Positions 1 to 11,395 are shown, counted from the first letter of the stretch. The stretch is DNA of 64,000 nucleotides from Stomoxys calcitrans (GCF_963082655.1 NC_081554.1:62508820-62572819); one strand, 5' to 3'. Notes: generated from the sequence alone by a model not told the origin. Program-made: numbers and translations.

Positions 1-1010
1 GGTCTATATGGCAGCTATATCCAAATTTGGACCGATCAGGGCGAATTTGAAGAAGGATGTCGAGGGGTCTAACACAACTCACTGTCCCAAATTTTGGCAA
101 AATCGGACAATAAATGCGTCTTTTATGGGCGCAAGACCTTAAATCGAGAAATCTGTCTATATGGCAGCTATATCCAAATCTGGGCTGATCTGTGCCATAT
201 TGCAGGAGTATTTCGAGGGACTTAACTTAACTCACTGTCCCAACTTTCGAAGACATCGGACAATAAATGCGTCTTTTATGGGCGCAAGACCTTAAATCGA
301 GAGTTCGGTCTATATGGCAGCTATATCCAAATTTGGACCGATCAGGGCGAATTTGAAGAATGATGTCGAGGGGTCTAACACAACTCACTGTCCCAAATTT
401 TGGCAAAATCGGACAATAAATGCGTCTTTTATAGGCGCAAGACCTTAAATCGAGAAATCTGTCTATATGGCAGCTATATCCAAATCTGAACCGATCTGTG
501 CCATATTACAGAAGTATTTCGAGGGACTTAACCTAAATCACTGTCCCAACTTTCGAAGACATCGGACAATAAATGCGTCTTTTATGGGCGCAAGACCTTA
601 AAGCGAGAGATCGGTCTATATGGCAGCTACATCCAAATCTGGACCGATCGAAGCCAAATTGAAGAAGAATGTCAAAGGGCCCAACATAACTCACTGTCTC
701 AAATTTTGGCAAAATCGGACAATAAATGCGCCTTTTATTGGCCAAAAACCTTAAATCTAGATATCAGTCTATATGGCAGCTATATTCAAATCTGGACCGA
801 TATGGACCAAATTGAAGAAGTATATCGAAGGGCCTAATACAACTCACTGATCCAAATTTCAGCAAAATCGTATAATAAATGTGGCTTTTATGGGCCTTAG
901 ACCCTAAAAAGGCGGATCGGTCTATATGGGGGCTATATGAAGATATAGCCCATCTTCGAACTTAACCTGCTTAGGACAAAAAAAAAGAATCTGTGCAAAA
1001 TTTCAGCTCA
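1..1010 (-). repeat. Sub-family A 153-bp tandem array, truncated
   Basis: About six units, each starting near GTCTATATGGCAGCTATATC. Starts measured at 2, 154, 308, 461 and 614 give intervals of 152-154 bp. Each unit also carries CACTGTCCCAAATTT and AATAAATGCGTCTTTTATGG. Orientation is reverse relative to complete elements. The right end runs through CCCATCTTCGAACTTAACCTGC, the sequence that normally lies between array and head, and stops at about 1010 where a retrotransposon copy begins. The head is missing and the left side is cut by the window edge. Open frames here (for example 533-745 minus) are by-products of the repeat. Confidence 0.88.
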
Positions 1011-2700
1011 ATACCACTACCCTATGTTGGTTCATGTCTGGTATTGTGTCTCCACCTAAGTGCCGGTATCGGTTGGCATAGTGTTACACACACGTTAGTC
1101 GCCCACGCCCCTAACTCGATTTACGTCGCACCGAAAGGCTATGGGTTTACCAAGTTTATGGCCTTCACTGCTGAATCGTCTGTTCTTTCATTCCCCTTTA
1201 CTCCTCTATAGACCAGCACACAAACGATGTGGATCGTGCCGTCCTACAAGGAGGTGTACATTTCCTTCTTCCACTCCAAGACTGCTTGTGACCTTACCGT
1301 CGTAAGTGTTATTGCCACCATGGCCGATTTACATGTCCGTAAGGATGTTAACACGATAGGTGGTAAACTATCGATAATCGCAACATTCGATGTTTTCAAT
1401 ATTTCTAATTACAAATGTGGATAGTACCATTATCGATATCGAATGAAAATAGCGTTCTCTACAGAAGCAATGTATCTTATAGGACGTTTTCAGTGTTGAT
1501 TCGCTTATTTTTGTTAAATTTTGCAAAAATTTAACTTTCACGATAGTATCGATAGGAAAAAATAACAATCGATATTCAGACAAAATATGAAAAATCGATA
1601 GTATCGAAAGTGCCATCGATATTTTGCCAGCTCTAGTCTAATTCAATGGCCTCGTGTTAACACCACACCATCTCACGCATTTCATGGTCGCCCGGATATC
1701 CGCCTGCAGTACCCTATTATGGTCAGGCATTCTGAAACAGATCTCAGTCCCTGGGTTGTCAGTGAAGACCCCCAGGTCCACTATGTCCTCTAGCTTAGAT
1801 CCATCTGTGTAGCATCAACTTCTAGATGACAACATCAGAGTTCTGTTAATCCAAGACTGTTCCGCTGGCAACAGTGCCTCGCACTCGATCTCAAGTGTCG
1901 TCTCAGGTATTCAATCGGAAACCTCTGCCATTTATTTCCCAGCTTCCTATCGTCGCCTCGAATGTGCGTCTATTCACTCGCCCATTGCCCTAAGTCTAAG
2001 AGCTGCATTGGCATCCTCACACTGGCTATGGGCCGAATATTTAGAATAATCTGCCTTTGTGGGTGTGGTTTTCATTGCTCCACCTACGCCAAAGCATCAT
2101 GTTCTATGAACCTGTTGGACCATACCTTATGTTGCACTTTTCTCCATAGCAGTCCACCAAACTAATGAGGCGTAAGTGAGTATTGGTCTAATCACGCTCC
2201 GGTAGAGCCAGTGGACTATACTCGGATTCAGACCCCATTTTGAGCATACGGGTTCAAATCCCTCCTCAGTCATTTATGCTGGTCATCCAAAGGAGTGGCG
2301 ATAAAATGCCCCTTAAGTCATGGAACCCGCAATCTATCTACCTATTGCTTAGCATATGGATTATCCAGTCTCTAAGAACCCGGTCTACCCGGCACTGGTC
2401 TAAGGATTGGATCATTGTGTTGGTCCGCACATTTCTAACAGCTCCCTCGATGTCAATGCATACCGGCAAAGTGTAGTGCCCTCGTACAGGGCAGTATCCT
2501 CCGACCTTCCCTAGACATATTCATGCTGTTTGTATTTGAGCAGTTCGCTGGATGTCCTACTCTTTATCATGGTATCCACGATACGTTCCATCGTTTTGAG
2601 TAGAAAGGATGTATGGCTTATATGGCTGTCGGTCTTTGGAGTCACATAACATGCCTTGCCGAGCTAAGGTTTATATAACACCCTTGTCTTCAGCCAGGAT
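1011..2700 (-). pseudogene. Non-LTR retrotransposon (RT + RNase H) decayed copy
   Basis: Read on the minus strand from 2700 down, broken frames give RT fragments (KGRSEDTALYEG, CIDIEGA, IQSLDQCRVDRVLRDW), then SKWGLNPSIVHWLYRSVIRP, then an RNase H-like part (YTDGSKLEDIVDLGVF, VNILTD, YRGVKGNERTDDSAVKA). The same protein segments occur in the same order in the plus-strand copy at 39745-42705, so the two are one family. It is an RNase H-bearing non-LTR element of the I/LOA/R1 broad type; the clade is not resolved. Frameshifts and stops are numerous. The region around the catalytic YADD is deleted (junction near 2244-2260). An ATCGAT-rich insert at about 1368-1628 splits the RNase H part. Confidence 0.8.
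1368..1628. mobile_element. ATCGAT-rich insert inside the retrotransposon
   Basis: About 260 bp of AT-rich DNA interrupts the RNase H reading frame between VNILTD (below 1365) and the GVNTR segment (above 1630). It holds six ATCGAT hexamers (1370, 1432, 1548, 1568, 1594, 1615), three of them as the full palindrome TATCGATA (1369-1376, 1431-1438, 1547-1554). TATCGATA is the known DREF (DRE) binding site in Drosophila. The insert probably is a small non-autonomous DNA transposon or MITE. I could not fix its ends or a target duplication. Confidence 0.5.
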
Positions 2701-2711
2701 TCTGGAGTATA

Positions 2712-3360
2712 TGCAGCGTAGCTGATATATCCGCCATGTAAACCGATCTCTTGCTTTGACTTTTTAAGCCCCCGGAGGCCTCAATTTTCATTCGATTTTG
2801 CCGAAATTTGGCACAAAGGCTTCTGCTTTCTTAACATCCACGCCAAGTATGATCCCCATCGGTCTATAAACTGATATAGCCTCCATATAAACTGATCTCC
2901 GCTTTTGACTTCTTTAGAGCCTAGAAGCCTACAGTTTTGTCCTATTTGGCTGAAATTTTATACCCTTCAATATCCACACTTAATCCCGCCTATAAAGGTC
3001 CCTTAATAGATATAGCCCCGTATAAACCGATCCCCCCATTTTACTTCTTAAGCTCCTAGAAGACGCAATTAACATCAAATTTGTTAAAAACTTTGCATGT
3101 TAAGTTTTGTTACGACTTCCAATAGCCTTGCCAAGTACCGTCCAAATCGGTGCAAAACCTGATACAGCTCCCATATAATCTCCCGATTAGCCTCTACGGG
3201 TCCTAGAAGCTATAGCTTTTGTCTGGTTTCCAGAAATTAGGTACGTAAAGCATACACGAGTCCTCGAACTAAGTTTACTTGTATAAATTTGTATCAGAAT
3301 CCATGGTGGTGGGTTGCCAAGATTCGGCCCGGCCGGACTCAGCAAGGTCTTAAGCCTAGT
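2712..3360 (+). repeat. Head-array-tail element, 5'-truncated, with tail
   Basis: Forward-orientation units (ATATCCGCCATGTAAACCGA, ATAGCCTCCATATAAACTGA, ATAGCCCCGTATAAACCGA, ACAGCTCCCATATAATCT) are followed by a tail at about 3299-3360 (ATGGTGGTGGGTTGCCAAGA then TTCGGCCCGGCC). The units are strongly diverged, so this is an old copy. No head is present; it abuts the retrotransposon at about 2700. Confidence 0.75.
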
Positions 3361-3639
3361 ATTGACCTCATTCACAGCGCAAAAGGCCTATTACATTATT
3401 GCGAAATCTCACCGACTTTTGTCTTTGTCAGAACACAAACAAAAGTCAAACAACACCACGCAACAAAGACAACAACAAAATGGAAGCAGAGTTGATTCGG
3501 CCCGTTTCGTGAGCATTTAAATACATTTACAATGAAAATTGTGCGATATTTATCATGATGCAGCGACATGTCGCTACTATTTTGCTCATAGAACTCAGCA
3601 CCCTTTGTACGGAATGTGTTCGCATTATCTTCGTCACCA
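3361..3639. other. Unique spacer, no gene seen
   Basis: A-rich DNA with short overlapping open frames on both strands (for example 3396-3713 minus, which runs into the next element). No recognisable protein motif, splice structure or repeat. Confidence 0.5.
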
Positions 3640-5600
3640 TGTTTATACCCACTACCGAAGGATGGGGGTATATTCATTTTGTCATTCCGTTTGCAACACA
3701 TCGCAATATCCATTTCCGATTCTATAAAGTATATATATTCTTGATCAGCGTAAAAATCTAAGACGATCTAGACATGTCCGTCCGTCTATCAGTTGAAATC
3801 ACGCTACAGTCTTCAAAAATAGAGATATTGAGCAGAAACTTTGCACACGTTCTTTTTTTGTCCATACGCAGGTTAAGTTCGAAGATGGGCCATATCGGAA
3901 TTTATTTTGATATAGCCCCCATATAGACCGATCCGCCGATTTAGGGTCTTAGGCCCATAAAAGCCACATTTATTATCCGATTTTGCTGAAATTTGGGACA
4001 GCGAATTGTGTTGGAACTTGACATCCTTCGTCAATTTGGCCCAGATCGGTCCAGATTTTGATATAGCTGTCATATAGAACGATCCTCCGATTTAGGGTCT
4101 TTGGCTCATAACAGCCACATTTATTATCAGATTTTGATGAAATTTGGAACAGTGAGTTGTCTTACGCCCTTCGACGTCTTTCTTCAATTTGGCGCTGATT
4201 GGTTCAGATTTGGATATAGCTGCTATATAGACCGATCTCTCGACTTAAGGTTTTGGGGCCATAAAAGGCTCATTTGTTGTCCGATGTGCCCGAAATTTGG
4301 GACAGTGAGTTAAGTTAAGCCCCTTGACATAGTTCTGCAATATGGTACAGATCGCTCCAGATTTGAATATAGCTGCCATATAGACCGATCTCTCGGTTTT
4401 GGGTTTTGGGGCCATAAAAGGCTCATTCATTGTCCGATGTCGCTGAAATTTGAGACAGTGAGTTGTGTTAGGCTCTTCGACGTCCTCCTTAAATATGGCC
4501 CAGATCGGTCCAGATTTGAATATAGCTGCCATATAGACCGATCTCTCGACTTAAGGTTTTGGGGCCATAAAAGGCTCATTTATTGTCCGATGACGCTGAA
4601 ATTTGGGACAGTCAGTTAAGTTAAGCCCCTTGACATACTTCTGCAATATGGCACAGATCGGTCCAGATTTGCATATAACTCCCATATAGACCGATCTCTC
4701 GGTTTTGGGTTGTGGGGCCATAAAAGGCTCATTTATTGCCCGAAATTTGGGACAGTGAGTTAAGTTAAGCCCCTTGACATACTTCTTCAATTTGGCCTAG
4801 ATCGGTCCTGATTTGAATATAGCTGCCATATAGACCGATTTTTCGATTTAAGGTTTTGGGGCCATAAAAAGCGCATTTATTGTCCGATGTCCCCGAAATT
4901 TGGGACAGTGAGTTAGGTTAAGCCCCTTCTGTAATATGGCCCAGATCGGTCCAGATTTGGATATAGCTCCCATATAGACCGATCTCTTGGTTTTGGGTTT
5001 TGGGGCCATAAAAGGCGCATTTATTGTCCGATGTCGCTGAAATTTGAGACAGTGAGTTTAATTAGGCTCTTCGACATCCCTCTTCAATTTGGCCCAGATC
5101 GGTCCAGATTTGAATATAGCTACCATATAGACCGATCTCTTGATTAAAGGTTTTGGACCCATAAAAGGCACATTTATTGTCCGATTTCACCAAAATTTGG
5201 GACAGTGCTTTGTGTTAGGCTCTTCGACATTTTTCTGTAATTTGGCCCAAATCGGTCCAGATTAAGATATAGCTGCCATATAGACCGATATCTGGATTTA
5301 AAGTCTTAGCCCCATAAAAGGCGCATTTATAATCCGATTTGAGATTGAAATTTGACACAGTGACTTATGATAGGCCTTTCGACATTCATGTCGTATATGG
5401 TTCAGATCGGTTTATTTTTACACATAGCTACTGTACTTATTAGTATGTGGTCCAAATCGGAACATATTTCGATATAACTGCTATGGGACATAATTTATGC
5501 AATTTTCACCGGATTTTGATAAAAGTTGGTTTACATATATACCCGAGGTGGTGGGTATCCAAAGTTCAGCCCGGCCTAACTTAACGCCTTTTTACTTATT
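3640..5600 (+). mobile_element. Complete head-array-tail element, sub-family A
   Basis: The most complete copy in the window. The head at 3642-3900 has TTATACCCACTACCGAAGGA, GGGGGTATA, TATATATTCTTGATCAGCG, GTCCGTCCGTCT and the leader TTTGCACACG. About ten A units follow. ATATAG landmarks fall at 3921, 4072, 4225, 4378, 4531, 4684, 4828, 4972, 5125 and 5278, so most intervals are 153 bp with 151 and 144 as exceptions. The tail at 5538-5595 reads ATACCCGAGGTGGTGGGTAT, CAGCCCGGCC, AACTTAACGCC. Head ATACCCACTACC and tail GGTGGTGGGTAT form short terminal inverted repeats. There is no coding capacity, so it is non-autonomous. Class is unknown; a Helentron/foldback-like element is one option. Confidence 0.8.
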
Positions 5601-6824
5601 TCATAGTGCGTTTTGGCAGTTGTTCTTGTGAAAATTCGAAGTCAGTACCAGGCTCTACTTGATACATTTAATCTGCTTAAGCTTAAAAACAGAAATATTT
5701 CATCATTCGATTAGGGTGCACACTTTTTATTTGCCATTTCATTATTCAAACAGTGTCGATTTTCCTAATTATAAAAATAATACAAACAATGGCAATTTTG
5801 TGTAAAGTATGGCCCATGATGATATGCCATAACATATTCCCTGATTTAGAGTTATATAACGCCAAAATGATCAGATTACTATGTTGATATCTGATGCCAA
5901 CATGATGTTTGTTAGCGTTTGTTTGTGCATTCATGCTGGATATTGGATTTCAAAATTGAATTACTAGATATCAATAAAGGAAACAAAACACAAGGAATCA
6001 GCTTAATACTCATAAATGTCTTGTGGACTTTAATTATCTGTTAAACAATAAGCTTTAGAAATAATACTGACCATTATAGGAAAATGTTTGCTTTATGCGA
6101 AAATCTCCCCCACGTCATTGTGGAATTTAATTATGCTCTCTTTTGCCATTAATTAACAACATTACACATTTTTTTGTTTTTTTGTTCATTTCATCTGACT
6201 TCATTCATTTGTTGAATTATATCCTTCAATGCTTTGTTTCTGCTTTCTGTTTTCAATTTCAGATCACAGATCGTATTTCAGCAGTTTGGTTTTTAAATGG
6301 ACACATGTCCATCAAAGTCGGATAGGGGAAACATATGGCCACATATGTACGAGCAATCGTACATTTGAAAGATTTGTGGTGTAAATATTTTTTCAACATT
6401 TGATACATTTTTTCCTAGGTCAGCCCAAGTCTGTCTGTTTGTCATAAAATTTATGAAGAGCTCATTGGAAATAGGAACATTTCATAATAGGAATACAAAG
6501 TTGTTTCCGCCTCTACATGTTTGTGAGACATGAAATGGATACAATGACATCAAGGGATTTTTCTTAAATTAAAATTTTGTCAAACTAGACGATGTTCCAC
6601 TCAAAGAGACAAAATTCAGGTGGTAGTGTCTATGCTCCAAAAAATAAAAAAACAATTTCAATATATTCAAGTGTTTTTTGCTAATTGAGACATAGGTGTG
6701 TGACATATATAGCGAACAAGGGGCCAGGGGATAAGCGGGATTATACCAAAAAAAATGCTACAAATTGGGAAGAGCATCATTAACGCACGGCGAGTAATTC
6801 AGTATTCATGGCTAGTATTCTACA
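5601..6824. other. AT-rich unique DNA, no gene seen
   Basis: About 1.2 kb with low GC and only 60-codon open frames (5746-5934 minus, 6143-6325 plus) that look random and match no family I know. A polypyrimidine stretch ending TTTTCAATTTCAG at about 6250-6262 resembles a splice acceptor, but the sequence after it does not look coding. Confidence 0.5.
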
Positions 6825-6893
6825 TAGGGTTGCCCAAAAAGTAATTGCGAATTTTTCATATAGTCGGCGTTGAAAAATTTTTTCACTGCTTGT
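6825..6893 (-). mobile_element. Mariner-type MITE, end fragment (M1)
   Basis: GGGTTGCCCAAAAAGTAATT followed by TCATATAGTCGGCGTTGA matches one end of the MITEs seen complete elsewhere in the window (for example 12005-12240). Only about 65 bp remains; the second terminal repeat is absent. Confidence 0.8.
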
Positions 6894-7150
6894 ATTCGTA
6901 TTCTACACTAAAATACCTTCCAATTGAGCCCTATACTGCGATGGTCAGTAAATAAGTCCTTTTTGGGAGTGTTTTTAGGGAGCGGTGGCCCCCTAACACT
7001 TTGTCGCACATTTTGATATACGATTCGTATTCTACTCGTATATACCTGTCATTTGAGTCCCATATTGCAATGGTCGGTAAATATGTCTGACTTAGGCGTG
7101 TTTTGGGGGTTGAGGTGGTCCCCCAAACACTAAAGTACCTTGACCCTAAT
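6894..7150 (+). repeat. Two type-F repeat units (about 130 bp)
   Basis: Two copies of a unit with TTCTAC...ATACCT...ATTTGAGTCCCATATTGCAA...GGTCGGTAAATA...GGTGGTCCCCCAAACAC. GAGCC/GAGTCC landmarks lie at 6926 and 7055, 129 bp apart. They match the larger F array at 59990-61410. Confidence 0.75.
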
Positions 7151-7460
7151 TGAAACATCTTGAAATCTCAAAGAAATTATATATTCAAAATAAATATGTA
7201 CAAAATATTAAATGAGCAACTTTTTTACTGGATTCCGACCTCTTATTAAATGTACAATATTTGATCAAAAATCGCCTTCGCCTATAGGATGCTAAGTTGC
7301 GAAGAAGAATGTTCTTCATTCGTCCCACTATGGGGCAGAAAAGTTTTTGTGAAGTAAACACCGCAATCTGACCATTTAACGCAGATTAAAAAATTACAAA
7401 TTCTCCCACAACCATGTTACTGAAGAACAATAAGGTTAAAGGGCAATGATAACGAACTTC
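7151..7460. other. AT-rich spacer, no gene seen
   Basis: No repeat or open frame of note. It separates the F units from the retrotransposon copy and may hold that copy's eroded 3' end. Confidence 0.4.
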
Positions 7461-8640
7461 CTCTTTAAAATCATGTCGGAACGTCACAGTCGTCATATAT
7501 CAAACCTGGCACTAAAAATGTCTTCGACTGAAGATTACGAATGCTATGCGGTATGAACGAGTCATTTAACCACAATACCCGTAGTTTCACATAAGCCTGC
7601 CCAATAACAGCATTGATGTGATCTATCCAGCTAAAAGATTTGTCAAAGACCACCCCCAAATTCTTAGCGCTATTGTGACCCTTTCACTATTAACAATGAC
7701 TTCAATATCGCGCAGCGACAGTCTCTTATTCCTGTGGACAATCAAACACTTCGATTTCCGAGGATTCAAATAAAGACCATTCACCTTGACCCACTCACAA
7801 ACACGGAAGAGATCGTCATTAAAATGCCGAATACACTGATCAATGTCATCCATATGGCTGCTCAGGTGGATTTGCATGTAATCTGCATACCTATGTACTG
7901 GGCTGTAGACTATCTGAAGAGGAAGGTCGTTAGCATACATAGACAAAAGGAGTGGACCGACGATAGACCCTTAAGGGGTACCCCTACTAACAAGCAGTGG
8001 GCAAAGCACCGTAATCCCGTATGTACCGTTTGTGAGCGATACGTAAGGTATGTCATTATGAGTCTCGTAGATGTACTCGAAAAAAATCGAAAAATTGACG
8101 AAGTTTTTAACACAAGTTATGGTGGTCAACGGTGTCGTAGGCCTTTGAATCCAGTAGAACCAGAAAGCAGATCTTAGTGTCATCAATGTCGCTCCTTATG
8201 CATTCCGAGACTTCGGACAAGGACAAACAACTGTGGTCATTGCGATAACCCGATTGAGTATCAGTTAACAATGATTCCAGCGAGAAATATTCAGACATCT
8301 GATCATGCACGATTTTTTCAAAAACCTTGGAAATTGCTGGAAATTGCTATAGGGCGAAACTTTGTATTAGGATTACGCACAGGCACAATCTTAGCATAGT
8401 TCTTAGAAGTGGGGAAATGTGCTCGAACTCAGCATCGTATTGAAAAGGTTGGTAAAATGTGGTAATAAGCGCGGAAGAAGTATACGTATAAACCTAGGAT
8501 CAATTCGGTCAGGTCCAACAGCGTTTGACTTAATCTGTGTAAAACATTTTAGCACTTCTTCTTGGGTAACGCATCGGAGCTCAAAGTTACCTTCATCATG
8601 CAAGCCATCATACCCATAAAATGTGGAATCTGCCAGTAGT
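7461..8640 (-). pseudogene. Jockey/CR1-like non-LTR reverse transcriptase, dead copy
   Basis: Reading minus from about 8640: KSNAVGPDRIDPRFIR (finger region), QSGYRNDHSCLSLSE, LLDSKAYDTVDHHNL (motif A, D..KA.D), SMYANDLPLQIVYSPVHR then YADY at 7878-7889 (motif C), VNGLYLNPRKSKCLIV and FDKSFSWIDHINAVIGQAY (thumb). Order and motifs fit the CR1/Jockey group and differ from the other retrotransposon family in this window. The second catalytic Asp of YADD is Tyr, and frames shift between motifs A and C, so the copy is inactive. EN and gag-like parts are not seen. Confidence 0.85.
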
Positions 8641-8826
8641 GTGGTATATAAATAAATTTGTTGTTGAGCTCGGGAAATCTATGAGCATCACACAGGCTGA
8701 AACTATGAGCTCCAATCTGTATGGAGTTCTTCGTTATCACAAGAAGCTTGGCTGCAAGTTACCAGGCGCGTCCACAGGTTGTGGATAGTGGAATGGTCCA
8801 TACGGAGTAGCTGCAACTGCAGTATC

Positions 8827-9017
8827 GAGTGGAGAATCTCAGTGAGAGTGGAGAATCTCAGTGAGAGTGGAGAATCTCAGTGAGAGTGGAGAATCTCAGT
8901 GAGAGTGGAGAATCTCAGTGAGAGTGGAGAATTTCAGTGAGAATGGAGAATTTCAGTGAGAATGGAGAATTTCAGTGAGAGTGGACAATCTCAGTGAGAG
9001 TGAAGAATCTCAGCGAG
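8827..9017. repeat. 19-bp minisatellite, about 10 copies
   Basis: Unit GAGTGGAGAATCTCAGTGA repeats head to tail. The first five or six copies are perfect. Later copies carry single changes (AATTTCAG, GAATGG, GTGGAC, GTGAAG), so the array decays toward its right side. Confidence 0.95.
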
Positions 9018-9344
9018 AGGCCAGGTGGTTGCTTAAATACAGAGTGCCTATGATGCTCGATACGACAAGTTACGAGTTATTGGCGCCTTTAAATAAGTAA
9101 TGGCCATCATGTTCCCGCAGCGATTGGTCGTAAAGACCGGTACGAGCTATGAGGAGCTATGAGGCGAGGATCGCCACCTCCACATGCAAATGTGGCTACA
9201 GCAACAACTAAAACAACAACAACCAAAAGAGCAACCAAAAGCTCTAGACTTCCCAACTCCTATATCGTTAATAACCTTTCATTTGCTCTTAGAATCAATG
9301 ACCAGACTGAATCGGTTATAATGGCATTAAATCTTTACTAAATC
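9018..9344. other. Spacer with CAA-rich tract, no gene seen
   Basis: Contains AACAACTAAAACAACAACAA near 9200. A 60-codon open frame (9159-9341 plus) follows this low-complexity tract and has no recognisable domain. Confidence 0.4.
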
Positions 9345-9930
9345 AATTCGACTATTCGCATACTTTCTTGCAGCACTTCTTGGGTCTCTAGAGGGCGCAA
9401 TTCTGGTCCGATTTGATTGATTTTCGGTTCGATTTTGCACGTGGTGTATTGGTATCACTTCCAACAACTGCGCTAAGTCTAGTTTAAATCGGTCCATGTT
9501 TTGATATAGCTGCCATATAAACCGATCTTGGGTCTTGACTTCTTGAGCCTCTAGAGGGCGCAATTCTTATCCGATTTGAATGAATTTTTGCACGAAGTAT
9601 TTGGTAATGATATCCAACAACTATGCCATGAAAGTTCAAATCGGTTCATAACCTGATATAGTTGTCATATAAACAGATCTGGCGACTTGACTTCTTAAGC
9701 ATCTAGAGAGCGCAATTCCTATCCGATTTGGCTGAAATTTTGCATGACGTATTTTATTCTTACTTTAAACAGCTGTGTCAAATAAGGTTCAAATCGGTTC
9801 ATAACCTCATGTAGCTGCCATAAAAACCGATCTGGGATCTTGACTTCTTGAGCCTCTAGTGGTCGCCATTATTATCCGATTTGCCTGAAATTTTGAACGA
9901 CGGATCCTCTCATGACCATCAACTTACGTG
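9345..9930 (+). repeat. Sub-family B array, headless forward half
   Basis: Three to four forward B units with TTGATATAGCTGCCATATAA, CTTGACTTCTTGAGCCTCTA, GAGGGCGCAATTC and CCGATTTG. It starts inside a unit and meets the reverse-oriented half at about 9925, tail side to tail side. Confidence 0.82.
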
Positions 9931-10340
9931 TTTTTTACGATGTTTCACCAGTGGTTGAAAGTGATATCAAAACACCATGTGCAAAATTTCAGTCAAATCG
10001 GACGACAATTGCGCCCTCTAGAGGCTCAAGAAGTCAAGACCTAAGATCGGTTTATATGGCAGCTATATCAAAACATGGACCGATTTGGCCCATTTACAAT
10101 CCCAATCGACCTACACTAATAAGAAGTATTTGTGCAAAATTTCAAGCGGCAAGCTCTACTCCTTCAAGAGTTAGCGGACGGACGGACAGATGGAAGGGCA
10201 TGGCTAGTTCGACTTAAAATATCACGACCATCAAGAATATATATACTTTATGGGGTCTTAGACGCATATTTCGAGGTGTTACAAAACAGAATGACGAAAT
10301 TAGTATACCCCCCACCTATGGTGGAGGGTATAAAAAGATA
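9931..10340 (-). repeat. Sub-family B element with head, reverse half
   Basis: Reverse B unit (CAAAATTTCAGTCAAATCGG, TTTATATGGCAGCTATATC) followed by the head in reverse: GCGGACGGACGGACAG, AAGAATATATATACTTTATG, GAGGTGTTACAAAACAGAAT, CACCTATGGTGGAGGGTATA ending at about 10337. With the forward half it forms an inverted-repeat composite. Confidence 0.85.
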
Positions 10341-11110
10341 AAGACTCAATATATGCCTGTCATTTCCAGAGACAAATCTCTCGACCTCAAATGATTTTAG
10401 CATCACAACACAAGATTGGCCTCCAAAGGGAAACTATTAAGAAAAGGCTATTTGTTGTGTCTTTTTTGTTGCAATCTCCCACTTTTTGCTTCAATCGCTG
10501 TGCAAAAGTTCATACATGGCAATTTTAACCCAAAACGTTTTAGTGTTTGCTTTTCTTTGTTTGTACTTTCTCGATTTCCGTAGGAAAAGCGAGTGAAAAT
10601 TTTTTTTCCTCAGCCAAATATTCTTTCGATTTTTTTTTTTGTGTTTTTTAACCAAAAACGTATTTGTGCATGAACAAGACAATTGGGAAAGAAGATGGAA
10701 AAAAAAATGACATGAAGTAGATGCACACAAATCTATGTAAAACAAATAACATTCGTACGTAGTACTAAAATGTTTGCAAGTGACAGGCCAAGATATCAGA
10801 TGGAACGAAACACGTACAAAAGTGTAGAAAGGAAGTAATTTTTTCCAAATTTTCAAAAAAATTACATCTCTTTTCACAGAATTCGGAAGATTTTTTCTTT
10901 GAAATTGATGTGTAGACAAAATTTTTCTGTGAGTCTTCAATATCGTTAAATTTCGCACCTATTCTGCATAAATGAGTCTTTTGTTCTTCCCGTAATAATG
11001 CCGAAAACCTCACTGATCTCCTTTTAACTACTACTGAGTATTCCTTCAATTTCTCACTTTCAGAATCTCTAGGAAAGCTGGAGAAAATTGAGTTTGTTGC
11101 CATGGTTGAA
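10341..11110. other. AT-rich unique DNA, one long chance-like open frame
   Basis: The minus strand is open from 10958 to 10491 (155 codons), Lys/Phe/Ser-rich, from homopolymer-rich DNA. I recognise no domain, signal or neighbour support, so I do not call it a gene. Nothing else seen. Confidence 0.4.
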
Positions 11111-11111
11111 G

Positions 11112-11290
11112 GGGCGCCCAGGTAGCCGAGTTGGTAGCGTGCTTGGATTACCAATGCAGGGGTCGTGGGTTCGACTCCCACCAGAAGCCTAGGTCTGTCG
11201 CTACTGTGGGTGATACCACATGGACTTAAAATTGTCTAAGAGAGTCTGTAAAAGGACAGCAACTCTTACCTAACCTGCTCTGGTTGAGTG
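11112..11290 (+). mobile_element. tRNA-headed SINE, second family
   Basis: An A-box-like TAGCCGAGTTGG (about 11124) and a B-box-like GGGTTCGACTCC (about 11168) sit about 45 bp apart, as in tRNA-derived pol III promoters. The body continues CAGAAGCCTAGGTCTGTCGC to CCTAACCTGCTCTGG. The acceptor stem does not close, so it is not a functional tRNA. It differs from the SINE family at 14351, 50362, 51158, 61487 and 62598. Confidence 0.6.
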
Positions 11291-11395
11291 TTTTTCGAGT
11301 TGAGATCTTGGAAGTACGTTTTTATACCCACTACCATAGAATGGGGGTATACTAATCTAGTCATTCCGATTGTAACACCTCGAAATATTGATCTA

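Noticed and set aside
1..960. CRISPR-like array
   Set aside because: Units are contiguous homologous 153-bp repeats without unique spacers, and the genome is eukaryotic.
6230..6325. Intron-exon boundary (TTTTCAATTTCAG)
   Set aside because: The following frame is short with no coding character; one acceptor-like motif is expected by chance in AT-rich DNA.
7734..8177. 147-codon plus-strand open frame
   Set aside because: Antisense to recognisable reverse transcriptase motifs on the minus strand.
10491..10958. 155-codon minus-strand open frame
   Set aside because: Low-complexity Lys/Phe/Ser content from homopolymer-rich DNA, no family, no supporting context.
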